Shown here piece by piece: positions 22,801 to 33,539 of a stretch of DNA of 64,000 nt. Below the pieces are notes generated by a model. It was not told the DNA's origin. It did no database searches and saw only the letters and a list, made by a program, of their open reading frames with translations. The first letter of the stretch is position 1; the number at the start of each line of letters is the position of its first letter. Position numbers and translations under genes: made by a program. Source of the stretch: Phanerochaete sordida (taxonomy: Eukaryota > Basidiomycota > Agaricomycetes > Polyporales > Phanerochaetaceae). The stretch is taken from assembly GCA_019973155.2 (NCBI GenBank), contig BPQB01000001.1:2232001-2296000 (forward strand). Direction: 5' to 3'.

Positions 22801-24262
22801 ATGAGGTAGGAAGTCGTTCCCGACAAAGAAGATGAGCAGCACCCAGTCATCAATCGCTTGTTCAAGGTTGAAGGGGAAGGGTTGTTGTGGCACTTTTAAC
22901 TCCGCTTCGAGGTACTCTCGCAAAATGGCGACGTCGAGGAAGATGAAGGGCTTCTTCACAACCGGGGCAGCGGCCCGCTGGGAGTCTATTTCTGCTTGGG
23001 TAGCAGTACATTGAGCAGCGTAGTGGCCTTCCTGTCCGCAAAGACGGCAGGCGGTTGAGCTGCCGCTCTGAGAGAAGACATCCTCTCGGAGCACCCGGAA
23101 ATGCGGCTCGTGGGTAGCCAAAGCAAGCATGATCAAGTCAGCATCCTAGGACTAGTCAGAACAAGTACTCAATGACATATGGTCACAGACGTACCAGACC
23201 GTAGATGACATGTTCAGTATTCGGGTCGTGTCCGGCGTTGGACCGCTGGCGCCGAATAAAGTCCATGATCTTGTGCTCTCCTTCGCCAGGAACACTAGCG
23301 TCGGATATGATAACTTGCAGCTGGAAAGAGTTTAGAACAATTCAACAGAAGGTGAAGCAGGTCTCACATTCTTCCAACCAGGGTCTGTGTTCATCTTCTG
23401 GGCGACCCAGTACCGGAGCGACGTGGCCAATAGCTCCATGAACGGCGTTCCGGGAGTGATCGCGTTAGAGTCCCAGGATTTCTTCTCTTTCTCCTCTTGG
23501 CTAACCTCCTTCCCCATTGCTGAAAGAGAGCATTAATTGGGGGAACTTGTGAGACGAGACGGATACGGACCTTCCCACAGGGCAATGGACTCCTTCCGAG
23601 CTTCCTCCTTCTCCTTTGCCTCTTGTGAGGACCGGAAGCGACGTGAGCGCTGCTGGTTCATCTTCGCTCTTGGGGCGACGCCGTCTGACAACGATGAGCC
23701 TCACGCTTGGTTGGTGAAGATAGAGACATACCAATGGCCATGAACAAGAGCTTACGCGGTCGAACCATATTAACGACACGCTCAGTGTAGGCAAAGATTT
23801 CGACCATCATCTCTTCTTCGGTTTCTGGCGCAGGCTATGGAAACGTTAGAATATGGGCATAACGCAGTCGTGCATCACTACGTTACCTTGCCCTCGGGAT
23901 GGGTACATGGGTGAACCTGAGCATGACATATGAGCGCATGCGCATATATCTATCATGGGGTACTCACGATACCGTTCATGTCTAAGTACAGGTTGTCATA
24001 CTCGGTGTTATTGGGGTTCGGGCCTGAGATGTCGACCGGCACTGCTACCTCAGTGCCATCTTCGCCAGGAATCTTGGTTTCCTCTTCTTCTACAACAGGA
24101 TAAACTGGAAAGACAACATAAGGGGGCGAATTCGGAGCACCGGAGGTCAATGGGCGTACTAATTTTCGGGTACTTTTTACTCAACCACCGGAAGAGCGCA
24201 GGGACACCCTGTGGAGCGTCGTGTGAGGAAGGCAGCGAGTAAGAAGACTGTGTGCGCACCAT
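19866..24262 (-). CDS. RAT1: 5'-3' exoribonuclease Rat1/Xrn2
   Basis: Nuclear 5'-3' exonuclease acting in rRNA/snoRNA trimming and Pol II termination. Start ATG 24262 is followed at once by an intron; splicing gives [16 protein letters not shown], then [19 protein letters not shown] and NLYLDMNGI, the Xrn N-terminus. Further exons show [20 protein letters not shown] (near 23600-23660), a CCHC knuckle [14 protein letters not shown] (near 23040), [15 protein letters not shown], the [20 protein letters not shown] nuclease motif, and later the Xrn2 C-terminal domain including [20 protein letters not shown]. The tail (19866-20680) is a long RGG/GGY-rich segment ending SGRGRQW at TAG 19866. The tail is unusually long and repetitive. 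The 3' end faces the SPY-repeat gene at 149 bp. Confidence 0.95.
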
Positions 24263-24542
24263 GGTATACTTTCGGCTAGTCCCCTCTCAAAAAATGAACC
24301 CGAATGGATACGACGAGCAGTCACAGACTGTGGTCGTTGTGGAAGAGGATGGGATGGCTTGACGCTTGGCTCTCTCCGCCAGGCTTGGGGAATGGGCCCG
24401 GCTGACGTAATCAAGACCCTTCCCACGTGGATGATCTCGAGATTGACTTCCGGCACTGACTCGCCAAAGCAGCTTGCGCTTCGTCTCGTCTCTCACCTCC
24501 TGCTTAGTACCAAAACTCGACGCTAGCCAACGACTACATAAC
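24263..24542. promoter_or_regulatory. Bidirectional promoter, RAT1 / GCD2, with E-box palindrome
   Basis: 280 bp between the divergent start codons of RAT1 and GCD2. It contains CCACGTGG at 24423-24430, a perfect palindromic E-box of the type bound by bHLH factors. The pairing of an RNA-processing gene and a translation factor gene is consistent with growth-linked co-regulation, which is an inference. Confidence 0.5.
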
Positions 24543-26164
24543 ATGGCGCCTCCCCCATCGCTTCCCGTTCAAAACCCCAGCGGACCGCACCATGACTCCT
24601 CACGGCCCCCGCTCAAAGCTCAGAAGGAAATGACCAAGGCCGAGCGGAGAGAGCTCCAGGAACGCCAACGCGCAGCGAAGGCCGCAGGAAAGACCCCAGG
24701 CCAGCCGTCCGCATCCGCACAGGCCCCGAAGAAACCTAACAAAAACGCGGAGGCCTCACCCAAAATCCCGTCTGCCGCACCCAAGCCCAAAGACGCGGGG
24801 CGGTCCATGGCCGCACACGAGCCAGCCCCGAGTCACCAGCGCGGACTGCGCATCTTCTCTCACTTCGGCGCGCAGAAACGGCTCTCTACCATCAAGGGAG
24901 ACATCCATCCTGCCATCCTGCGCTTGGCACTCCAGTTCTCCGAGTTCAAGATCACGGGTGCGAACGCGAGATGTATCGCGACCCTCAACGCGTTCAAAAC
25001 CGTGCGTGGCCTCCCTTCGTATTTGCACCGTTGTTCATCGATGGTTAGGTTATCCAAGATTATGTTACGCCGCCGAATACCACACTTTCACGTCATCTCA
25101 TGACCCACCTCTCGCCACAAATCAGCCATCTAGTCGCCGCACGTCCCATGTCTGTGACCATGGGTAACGCGATCCGACAGTTGAAGTTCGATATCAGCAA
25201 GTCAAGCATTGATCTCCCAGAGCAAGATGTTCGTATCTCGTCTTACCCATACGCTCGGTTCTTGTATAGTACGCGTATTGATAATATATTGCCATCCTTT
25301 TCTTCGACTTTTAGGCCAAGAACGAGCTATGCAAGAGCATCGACGATTACATCAGGGACCGCATCACTGCCGCGGACGGCATCATTGAGGAGAGCTGCTG
25401 CAAGAAAATCAAGGATGGGGATGTTGTCCTGACATATTCACGGTATGTCCCGATATTCTTCTCCGCTCAGGTCGCTAAGAGTCGTGCTGCAGTTCATCTG
25501 TTGTCGAGAAAGTGCTTCTCGCTGCGCATGCAGAAGGCCGACGCTTTTCCGTCGTCGTCGCCGATTCGAGACCGCTCTTGGAAGGTAAGGCAGCCTTCAC
25601 AGTTTGTGCATTGATAAATGCTTCATACAATCTACAGGAAAACGTCTTTTGTCTGTGCTGTCGCGTGCGGGGATTCAATGCTCATACCTGCTACTTCCTT
25701 CCGTGGGCTCAATCATTACCGAGGTCTCCACCGTGATCGTTGGAGCACACTCGATTCACGGGAATGGCGCGGTGTACTCAAGAGCTGGAACGGCTCTCGT
25801 TGCGATGATGGCCAAGCAACACTCAATACCATTCATCGTCTGCTGCGAGACCTATAAATTCTCTGCCGGCGTGCAGTTGGATAGTTTCACCAAGAACGAG
25901 TTAGGTGAGTGCTACGACGCCTCTGCTTGCCGATCATCCAACCGAATCAATTTGGCAGGTCCGCTCGGCGATACACTGACACCCTATCCTCTGGCCAAGC
26001 CTCGGGAAGCGCTTTTGCTCGCGAACGAGGCTCACCTCGAAATCTTGAACCCCTTGTACGATCTGACTCCCCCTACCTCTATCACTGCAGTTGTCACCGA
26101 GGTCGGAATCATCCCAGCAACTTCGGTCAGCGCTATCCCGTTAGCCTTGTATCGCCTACCATGA
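24543..26164 (+). CDS. GCD2: Translation initiation factor eIF2B subunit delta
   Basis: Start ATG 24543 (MAPPPSLPVQNPSG). A lysine/alanine-rich N-terminal region (KAERRELQERQRAAKAAGK) precedes the regulatory fold: GDIHPAILRLALQFSEFKI, SPQISHLVAARPMSVTMGNA, FSVVVADSRPLLEGK, SYLLLPSVGSIITEV, VGAHSIHGNGAVYSRAGTAL and IPFIVCCETYKFS. It ends TSVSAIPLALYRLP at TGA 26162. These are hallmark blocks of eIF2B-delta, the guanine-nucleotide-exchange subunit that senses phosphorylated eIF2. At least six short introns interrupt the gene (for example near 25003-25046, 25231-25314 and 25442-25491). Length about 440, normal for a fungal orthologue. Confidence 0.94.
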
Positions 26165-26360
26165 GACGTATTAGCACTGTATCCGTACTTCTATTGCACC
26201 ATAGTCTGTAATGCTCACGAAAGCACCCTCGTACATCTGTAGTATACCACGTAGAGTACTCCCGATACAGCTAGTAAAACTCTACTGAAGTTACGGCATT
26301 TGCCACATTATGATAGGTGAGACTAGCGAATCGCACGTAGACCTGAAATGGCACACAAGA

Positions 26361-27156
26361 CTATAGTTCCGACGTCTTGGACGACGAGCTCTGGCTCTGG
26401 CTCTCTATGAGTTTGTGCTCGATCCACTCGAAAAGGGCGTCCGTTGCATGCTCTACTGGCTTGTCGAATAGATATGGCAGAACGGGGACGATAGCGAGAC
26501 CCGTTGCGGTGGGCCCCCACGTCTTCAAACGCGGATTCTGCACGTTCACGAACGCCTTCTTCGCCTGCTTGACGGCGGTGTGGATCGTGAACGCAGGTAG
26601 GGCCCTGCGACATTGGGGATCAGCGCGACAGTCATTTGGCAAAGGACGATAGGACATACATCGATGCTATGGATTGGAAGACCGCACGCTTGACGGCGAC
26701 CATCCCGATGCGAGTTGGCTCCGAGAAATGCGCGGCCTCGAGGGGCGACGGGCCTTTGCGGTGGGCCTTGTACGCTTCATAGCCGACATCTCTGCGGCGA
26801 TGCATACGGATGAGGACGCCAGACAATCGCGACGCAATGCGATTACGCACCCTGTGAGATAGAGCCACGACACGCCATATGCGGCGGTGACCACTGCGGG
26901 CGGTACTACGGGGCGGAAGGCTTCGCCAACGTCACTGGTCTGGGTGTAATTCTATCGATGTCGGGCGCGGAGAATCCGGAGCACTTACGTAGGCGATATA
27001 CCGGCTTCCTGCACGCAGAGCTGTCCTCAGACGAGCACCGTACGCCATGTAGCGGACGTCCGAGTCCGTGCTATCGACATCTTTGTCGGCAAGAGTGTTG
27101 ATCTCCTGCTTTACATTTTCCGTGGCTTGCTGGGTCGGGGTCGCGTCTGCGGTCAT
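26361..27156 (-). CDS. Mitochondrial fission process protein 1 (MTP18/MTFP1)
   Basis: Start ATG 27156 (MTADATPTQQATENVK). Spliced product contains VRYMAYGARLRTALRAGSRY, an intron to TSDVGEAFRPVVPPAVVTAA, then GVSWLYLTGDVGYEAYKAH, PTRIGMVAVKRAVFQSIASM, ALPAFTIHTAVKQAKKAF, and PTATGLAIVPVLPYLFDKPVEHA. These are the MTP18 family blocks with several membrane segments of the inner mitochondrial membrane. It stops after SSSKTSEL at 26361. Four exons, about 210 residues. Convergent with GCD2 (196 bp). Confidence 0.9.
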
Positions 27157-27564
27157 TGTGTGCGAGGTGGTGGGAGAGCAGAAGAGAGTAGTTGTGTTGT
27201 ACGAAGAGCAAACGACTGAGTACTCGCAAGCGGATAAGTTGTGCGGCGGAGGCCATGCATTTTGCCGAGCGTGTTCGTCACTGTAGGGCGCCTAACATAA
27301 TACGTTGGAGTTCGAGACGATACGATTTGCCACGCCGCCGCGGAGGTTGCAGGGCCGCTCGGGGACGCCTCCCGCGACGTCGTCGTGAACGTGCGTCGAG
27401 GGGAACGACGCTGGGGTGAGCACGGGGTCGATCGCTGCATCCCATTTTCGTTTTATTGCCTGCCGAGCGGGTTTGGCGCCCAGGCCGGGCAGCCGGGCAG
27501 CGTCCAAATGCAGCGTCCTTCCAAGTGAGTCGCACTGCTCTTGCTCGCCCACCACCAGGCACCC
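27157..27564. promoter_or_regulatory. Bidirectional promoter, MTFP1 / FHA-forkhead gene
   Basis: 408 bp between divergent start codons. A GTGAGT...CACCAG segment at about 27523-27557, directly before the forkhead ATG, looks like a 5' UTR intron. No other distinct element is seen. Confidence 0.45.
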
Positions 27565-29541
27565 ATGGCCGCCGTCGTCGCTCCTCCTCAGGATACCCCT
27601 CCCACCGCCGCCACAGTCCTTGGCGATGGTCAATACGCTAACGAGGAGCCCGTCCCGGACAAGATCAGCGCATACTACAGCCTTGTCTTTCCGAACTTCA
27701 CCTACTATCTCCAAACTCTCAACGTCACTATCGGACGACGTTGCATCCCGGCCAACACCGCCTCCACGTCTGATGTCCCTCAAGTGGACGTGGACCTCGG
27801 TCCGCTCAAGAGTGTCTCACGCTTGCACGCCAGGATCGAGTACGACGAGGACGAAGAGCGGTTCGTTCTCGTCGTGGTGGGCCGGAACGGCGCCTGGGTA
27901 GACGGAGTCTGGTCTGGGAGTGGCAGCAGAGTGCCTCTAGGCGACAGGTACGTGGCACAGCTCGTCTTCTCTACGTCGTCTCATCCCGGAGCAGGTCTCA
28001 GATACAGATAGCGTCGCGCACTTTCCACTTTGTCCTCCCTCCACCGCCTGCCCCGCCCGAGGACTCACCCTCACCAAGTTCACATTCGTCGGTTGAGCAC
28101 CGACCACGTTCACCATCGGTCGATATTACGTCCCTCGATGTCACTTCTATCTCCCCACCTTCATCTATTCCGCCCAACTCACCTCCCGTTTCCGTTTCCG
28201 TATCCTCTCCACCTAAGAAGGCACTACCACTGCCGGAGCCTCAGCTGCCCAACTCAAACTCTATAGCCAGATTCAAGTCCAACAAGAAGCGCAAGAAGTC
28301 AGATGCCGACTCCCTCCCACGAGTCAAACCCGACGTGATGCCGCCGAAGCCACAGTATACCTACGCGCAGCTGTGTTACCGTGCGATCAAAGCACTCGGC
28401 GGGCGGGCGTCCCTACAGGACATCTGCCAGTGGATACAGGATTCGTACGAGTGGTACAAGTACTCGGACAAGGACTGGGAGGTGCGTGGTCTCTATCTAC
28501 CTAGGCTGGCCTTCGCTCATCCCGGTACAGAGCTCTGTGCGGCACAATCTTTCCTCCAGCCGTGCATTCAAGAAGGTGGAGCGCGGTCCGGAAGAGAAAG
28601 GGAAGGGCGCCCTTTGGTCCGTAGATCCTCAATACGAACATACGTTCGAGGAGCAGGAAGCTCGCAAGCAGGCCGAGGCGAAAGGCCTTGGCAAGAAGGG
28701 CAAGGGCGCGCCCCTCGAACCAGCACTGAAGCGTAGCGTCAAGGGAGATGCTAAGGTGCCTCTGCCACCCCCGCTGACCTCTGCGCCACTTGTCATGAAG
28801 ACGTCCTTCAGTCACACTATGAATACAAATCATGTGCCACCACCCGTGCCAGGTACGAGGGCCGAGCCGATCGCGACACCCGCACCATTACCTGCCGCAC
28901 ATTCAACGCCTTCCTTCTTGCCGCTCCACCCAGCACAGCCTGCGCCTGGTGCGAGTCCCCCTGCACAGCCGGCAGCGACGCCGGCGTCCGCTCAGGCGTC
29001 TTCTTCGATACCACCCATTCCTCCGTCCGTCCGCCTACCGATAGTCGTCGGTCCTGTCCCTGCGTCTTCGCCCGAGGCATCTAACGCAGAGCCGAAGCCC
29101 ATCGTCTTGCACCAGAACACACTCATCCTGAATCCGACGATCTTCGCACACCTCACGCCGCAACAGCTTCGCGACCTCGAAGCCCTGGGTGCTCAGAAAG
29201 CGCTAGAAATCCTTCAAGGCTATATCGTGCGCTTTTACAAGGAGAAGCTGAGGGCTGAGGGTGGCCGCGGTCGGGGTAGGGGACGCGGTCGGCGGCCGAG
29301 AGGCGGCGGTTCTCAGGGCCCGCCACGAGCGCAAGCACCGGAAGGACTCTTTGTGACGACACCCCTCCCGAGCCGCACGCCAAAGCCGGAGCTGCAGGGC
29401 ACTCCGTCCGAGGCACCGCCGATGGGCTCGTTACAGCCGCCGCCCGAGCGCGCAGAATCCCCGGTCATCATCATCGACGATGACGATGAAGAGGACGCTC
29501 ATGTTGCGAAGCGTCCGCGCTTGGAAGGCACGCTCTCTTGA
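27565..29541 (+). CDS. FHA plus forkhead transcription factor (Fhl1-like)
   Basis: Start ATG 27565 (MAAVVAPPQDTPP). The FHA domain comprises LNVTIGRRCIPANT, the binding loop SVSRLHARIEYD, and RNGAWVDGVWSGSG...VPLGDRSQIQIASRTFHF, joined over an intron at about 27949-27993. After a Ser/Pro linker with a KKRKK patch comes the forkhead domain: QYTYAQLCYRAIKALGGRAS, LQDICQWIQDSYEWYKY, SSVRHNLSSSRAFKKVER (intron at about 28480-28541). The C-terminal half is Pro/Ala-rich, followed by an RGRGRGRRPRGGG basic patch and an SIM-like PVIIIDDDDEED before the stop at 29541. The FHA-forkhead order matches yeast Fhl1, which controls ribosomal protein genes; orthology is likely but not proven. Confidence 0.9.
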
Positions 29542-30010
29542 ATTGTGGAGCTGCTGCCTGCCACAAGGCTCTGTAACGACATAGACTTTCCTTAGAATCT
29601 GGGCATGTGTGCAGATAGCCTGTATGTACTATTAGTTGGCATTACGAGACCACTTCCTCCCCAACAAGTTTGATAACATGGGTTCGGATTACCATAGTAC
29701 CTCACTATTCATCATCGCAGTACCGTACTGGTCAGTTAATTGATTATGCCTTTGTCACCTTACCACGAGACCCGGGTTGGGTATGGACGAACCGCATCGA
29801 AGTGCGCGATTCTTATGAGGCAGGAGCGTAGCTATGACCTTAGCATGGATTCAATGTTCGAAAGAGCTGCATAGGTGGCATGAACATATCCTATAGTACA
29901 AGAGACATGGGACCGTAGTCATTTTTTGTTTATTCCAGCGATGTACCGTTCGTGGTATCTTGATCGAAGCACCGCCCACGGGCGCGCGCCTCGCGCAACT
30001 CCGCTTTTCG
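29542..30010. other. Intergenic region between convergent genes
   Basis: 469 bp between the forkhead stop and the stop of the AT-hook gene. Moderately AT-rich, no coding signal; expected to carry both 3' UTRs. Confidence 0.5.
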
Positions 30011-31615
30011 TTACTTCTGCGCAGCCGCCAGCCTCTTCCTCACGACCTCCACGACCTCTCCGACCCCCCTCTCCAATTCCATGTCTATCTGCACCCGCCG
30101 TCCGTCGATGTTGTACGCCAAGAGCGCGTCGAGCTCGTCGCGCAAGTGAGTTCTCTGGGGAAGCAAAGCCTTGGTCAGCACCGACTGCGGACACACACGA
30201 CGAACACGACGCACCTTGAAGACTTCGACACTTATGATCCTCGCCGACCCGCTCATGCCTTCCAGCGCCTTCTTCGCGCGCGGAAGGCTCGCGCGGTACA
30301 CGGGCCTTGCCTGCGCGTTCCCGGCCGCGAGCTCCGCGGCCGCGTCAAAGCACGTCTTCAGCGCTGCGAGCCACTCGTAGACGATCCCATCCGCTACCCC
30401 ATGGGGCTCTGTGCTCGGCATCGGCTTCGCGACGCGGTCCTCCCTGAACTCCATCTTCCGGTTCTTGGGCAACGGCGGCCTGCCGCGGCGGGGTGCTGCG
30501 TCGTCATGCGCGGCGAGCATAGGGCTGGCCGCGCGCTTTGTGCCGCACCAATTGGGGGAATGAGGCTGCTTCGCGGAGGGCACAGCATCGCCGGCCGCTG
30601 CGGGGCGCTTTGCAGAGGGGTTGTGGAAGATGGAAGATGGCTTCCGGGGGCCTCGGTGTGTGGCTGGTTCTTGGTTTGCGGGTGCAGCGTCTGGAGCCGG
30701 ATCGGGAGGCTGCGCTTCGAGACTGCTATGAGGGTGGTCTTGGGTGCAGTCTTCTGTGGAATTGACACCCTTGGCAGGTGCAATGGGGCTGACCAGACTG
30801 CCTGGTCTGGTTGATGTGGCAGATGATTGCTGGTGCGTGCTGAGGCTTTGGTGAGTGTGATCGTCTGTTGCTGCATGCTGTGCAGCCTTGTGAGAGGCAG
30901 GAAGAGTGGGCTGCGTGATTGCTGGCTTTGAGATTGGACTCTGGGAAAACTTAAGATTGGAAACAGGGATAGACAAATCATTGAAAATGTGTCGTAATGA
31001 GGAATGAAGGCTGGCATGGATGTTATATGGTGGTTGGTGGTGGGGAGGGTGAGAGACAGGGAGAGATGCTGGAGGAGATGCTGAAGGAGATGCTGGAGGA
31101 GATGCTGTAGGACGAAGTCTGCTGCCACTACTCAGAGGTGTAGATGGTACAGCAACAGGAGCTGGTGATGAAGATGGCAAAGACGCTGCACGCTGCTCCT
31201 GAAGCTTTTGTTGAAGCAAAAGCTTTCGCTTCAGAAGCTGCTTCAAGAGAGATGGCTGGGTGTGCAGAGGCTTGACAATGTGTCCGCTTTTTTCAGACAC
31301 TCTGGATCTCGAAGGTGGTGTGGCTGGATTGAGAGGAGAAGAGGTACGGGATAGATATTGATACAAGTCCGATTCCTTGCTAGTGTGATGAATGGGACTG
31401 GGACTGGAACTGGGACTGGGGATATCTGAAGTAGAACGGTGCATGAGATTAGAACTATCAGCAAGAGCTTGTAACTTACTCTGAACTGGAGCTTTTATAG
31501 GTTGGGGGGAGTATAGTATTGGTGGCATTTGCTGAGTTAAACTCTGAGGAGACATTGGGGGAGGTGCTAGGCTCATGATGGGGGCTGGGTAAGAGTGATG
31601 GATTTGCAAATTCAA
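30011..31615 (-). CDS. Low-complexity protein with AT-hook, unknown function
   Basis: An open frame from ATG 31615 to TAA 30011. Because a TATA box lies only 13 bp upstream of the first ATG, the second Met (codon 14, MSLAPPPMSP, 31576) may be the real start. The N-terminal half is Ser/Pro/Gln-rich with a basic glutamine helix KRKLLLQQKLQEQR. The C-terminal half has RRGRPPLPKNRK, an AT-hook core, then a folded-looking segment YEWLAALKTCFDAAAELAAG and LRDELDALLAYNIDGRRVQI. A 60 nt GTGCGT...CCCCAG stretch near 30152-30211 is a probable in-frame intron, removing KVRRVRRV...LPQ. Base composition shifts from GC-rich at the 3' end to AT-rich at the 5' end. No family recognised. Confidence 0.65.
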   Translation of the reverse strand: MNLQIHHSYPAPIMSLAPPPMSPQSLTQQMPPILYSPQPIKAPVQSKLQALADSSNLMHRSTSDIPSPSSSPSPIHHTSKESDLYQYLSRTSSPLNPATPPSRSRVSEKSGHIVKPLHTQPSLLKQLLKRKLLLQQKLQEQRAASLPSSSPAPVAVPSTPLSSGSRLRPTASPPASPSASPPASLPVSHPPHHQPPYNIHASLHSSLRHIFNDLSIPVSNLKFSQSPISKPAITQPTLPASHKAAQHAATDDHTHQSLSTHQQSSATSTRPGSLVSPIAPAKGVNSTEDCTQDHPHSSLEAQPPDPAPDAAPANQEPATHRGPRKPSSIFHNPSAKRPAAAGDAVPSAKQPHSPNWCGTKRAASPMLAAHDDAAPRRGRPPLPKNRKMEFREDRVAKPMPSTEPHGVADGIVYEWLAALKTCFDAAAELAAGNAQARPVYRASLPRAKKALEGMSGSARIISVEVFKVRRVRRVCPQSVLTKALLPQRTHLRDELDALLAYNIDGRRVQIDMELERGVGEVVEVVRKRLAAAQK

Positions 31616-33539
31616 ATTTCAGCCTTTATATACTGCTGTTCGTGGGAAAAATATTTGTAAGCTCTGCCAAGCTGATGAGTCAGCTGTACAGACAATGTCA
31701 TCAGTATGACATCACAAAAAACTGCATATGATTCTTAAGCTACATTATCCCCATTGGGTCGCATTATTATCATATTTTTGAGCCATAAATTGTGCTATAA
31801 TAGCTTGTGCTATTGTATTCTGATTATATTTGCTACTTAGCATTTTTCTTTGTGCCAAGCTTGCTTTAATGCCATCCTTCGCATTGGTTGAATATGAAAA
31901 CTAGAGGATTGTGATTCAGACAGGCATTGCCATCAATATTTCTCAACTTATGACTTCTTGATTCGGATGCCTGATTATTTTCTGGTTCTGTCATGTGCCT
32001 AACAGCAAGCAACCCTAACCTCACAGTGTCCAGATTGCTCAAAAGCTGGGTAAGCAAAAAAGCGGAGAAAATGGTGTCAATAAACTTAGTGAGAGCAGAC
32101 TTTGATAGAACTAAGCCTGCTTCATTAATTCCGTGGCAGCAGCCTACAGCATTCAACAAAGAGAGAAAATGTCGCTTTCTTGAGTCCTAGTGTGCAGCAT
32201 AGCCGGAGAGACAAAGAAGGTTTTAGTGGCGCAGTGAGCAGGCCACTGATGGGGCGTTGTTTGCGCCACAAAGGTGTGATCATACCTGCGGGATTTCGTG
32301 TGCTCACCGTTGATGTCACGGTATCCTCGCCCCAGTAGTCTCGCCCATGATCGGCGCCACTTGGATAGAGTGCAACTGCGGACCACGATGCCGGTGCACG
32401 AGAACGGCGACAGTCATGAGGAAAGTATACACCGCTCACCTGCTTCTCGTTGACTCCGCAGGACGCGCGCGCGACTCACGCAGGAGCCACGAGCGTCCGC
32501 GAGATCCGCAGCGGACTAGGCGCCAGAGAGCAAACGTTCGGCGAGCACGCCCACGGGACCCTGAGCAGGTGGCCAGCGAATGGCGTGGGGCGGAACCATA
32601 AACGTGCTGGCACGTCACTGGGTTCGTCGAGAGAAAGGCTAAATGTTAACGGACTTTGGTTTCGAATCGGAGATTGGGTTCTGTGAGACGCACGTCTGGG
32701 AGGGTCTCTTGCGGGCGTGTCGCTGGCGTGGGCCACGCGCCCCCGCGCACGAGCACGGGTGACGCCAGGTGACGACGATGGACGTTGACGACGGGACCAC
32801 GGTCGTGCACTTCGGCTCGGCCGGCAGTAGCTGGAACTGGGGGCTTTGCGCGCAGGACGCCGGGCGAGAAGCGGGCGGGCAGGGTCGTGGACCGGCTGGC
32901 AGAGCGGAGAGGAGGGGAGAGCGGGTCCGGTGCGGGTGAGTTGGTCATTGGACGGTGGGAACGAGGACGGTGGAAGATCGTGGAGGGGGGTCAAACGTGC
33001 GTGTGGTTACGTACGGGTGCGTCGAGGCAGCCCGGGGCACGGAGGACGCTGCTGGACGGCGGCGGTGGACGACAGGGGATGTCTGGGAGGGTGTCTCGGG
33101 CGACGCAGAGGACGTTTAGCAGGCTGGCGTCGGTGTTTTGCACAGGAGCGGGACGGCGCCTGCGACCGACGGGCTCTGCTTTGTCAGCTGGCGGGGTCTC
33201 GGTGCGGACCCACGTGTGAGGCTCTGGCGTTCTTGCCCATATCGTCACTGCGCGCAGACTTTTGATTGCCCCTACCCGCTCTGCCCGTCTCGAGTCCCCG
33301 CAGAGAGACACTCCCCCCACACCGCCAGAAAAATAAAACAAAACCCAGGGATATATTTCCCCGTCCGCCTCCGCGAAGCCAACCATCCCTGATCTGCACC
33401 AACGTTGCTCTCCCCCCTTCCGGCCTCCCAGTGCACCCAGCACTTATATCCTCCGCTTCCTTAGGTCAGTCTCTCTCCCTCCTCCGCCGCCTGCTCTTAC
33501 ACATCTCCGGTCGCCACCCCGCCCTTTCGAGAACAGTTC
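31616..33539. other. 1.9 kb divergent intergenic region with AT-rich island
   Basis: The first 560 bp (31616-32180) are strikingly AT-rich for this genome. They hold small open frames (for example 31866-32159 minus) without recognisable motifs. From about 32440 the sequence becomes GC-rich, and 33270-33530 is a CT-rich stretch that looks like the KCS1 promoter and leader. No terminal inverted repeats, target duplications or transposase motifs could be identified by eye. Confidence 0.55.
31625..31682 (-). promoter_or_regulatory. TATA box and Gcn4/AP-1-type site
   Basis: On the minus strand TATATAAA occupies 31632-31625 and TGACTCA (TGAGTCA on the plus strand) occupies 31682-31676, 44 bp further upstream. 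The spacing of TATA to codon 14 (about 49 bp) suits initiation there better than at the first ATG. The site matches the Gcn4/AP-1 consensus; factor identity is inference. Confidence 0.55.

Noticed and set aside
31866..32159. Possible transposon remnant in the AT-rich island
   Set aside because: No transposase, reverse transcriptase or terminal repeats recognisable by eye; kept only as a composition anomaly.
32476..32994. 172-codon minus-strand open frame between the AT-hook gene and KCS1
   Set aside because: Pro/Arg/Ser-rich translation of a GC-rich promoter-like stretch; no motif and competing frames on both strands.
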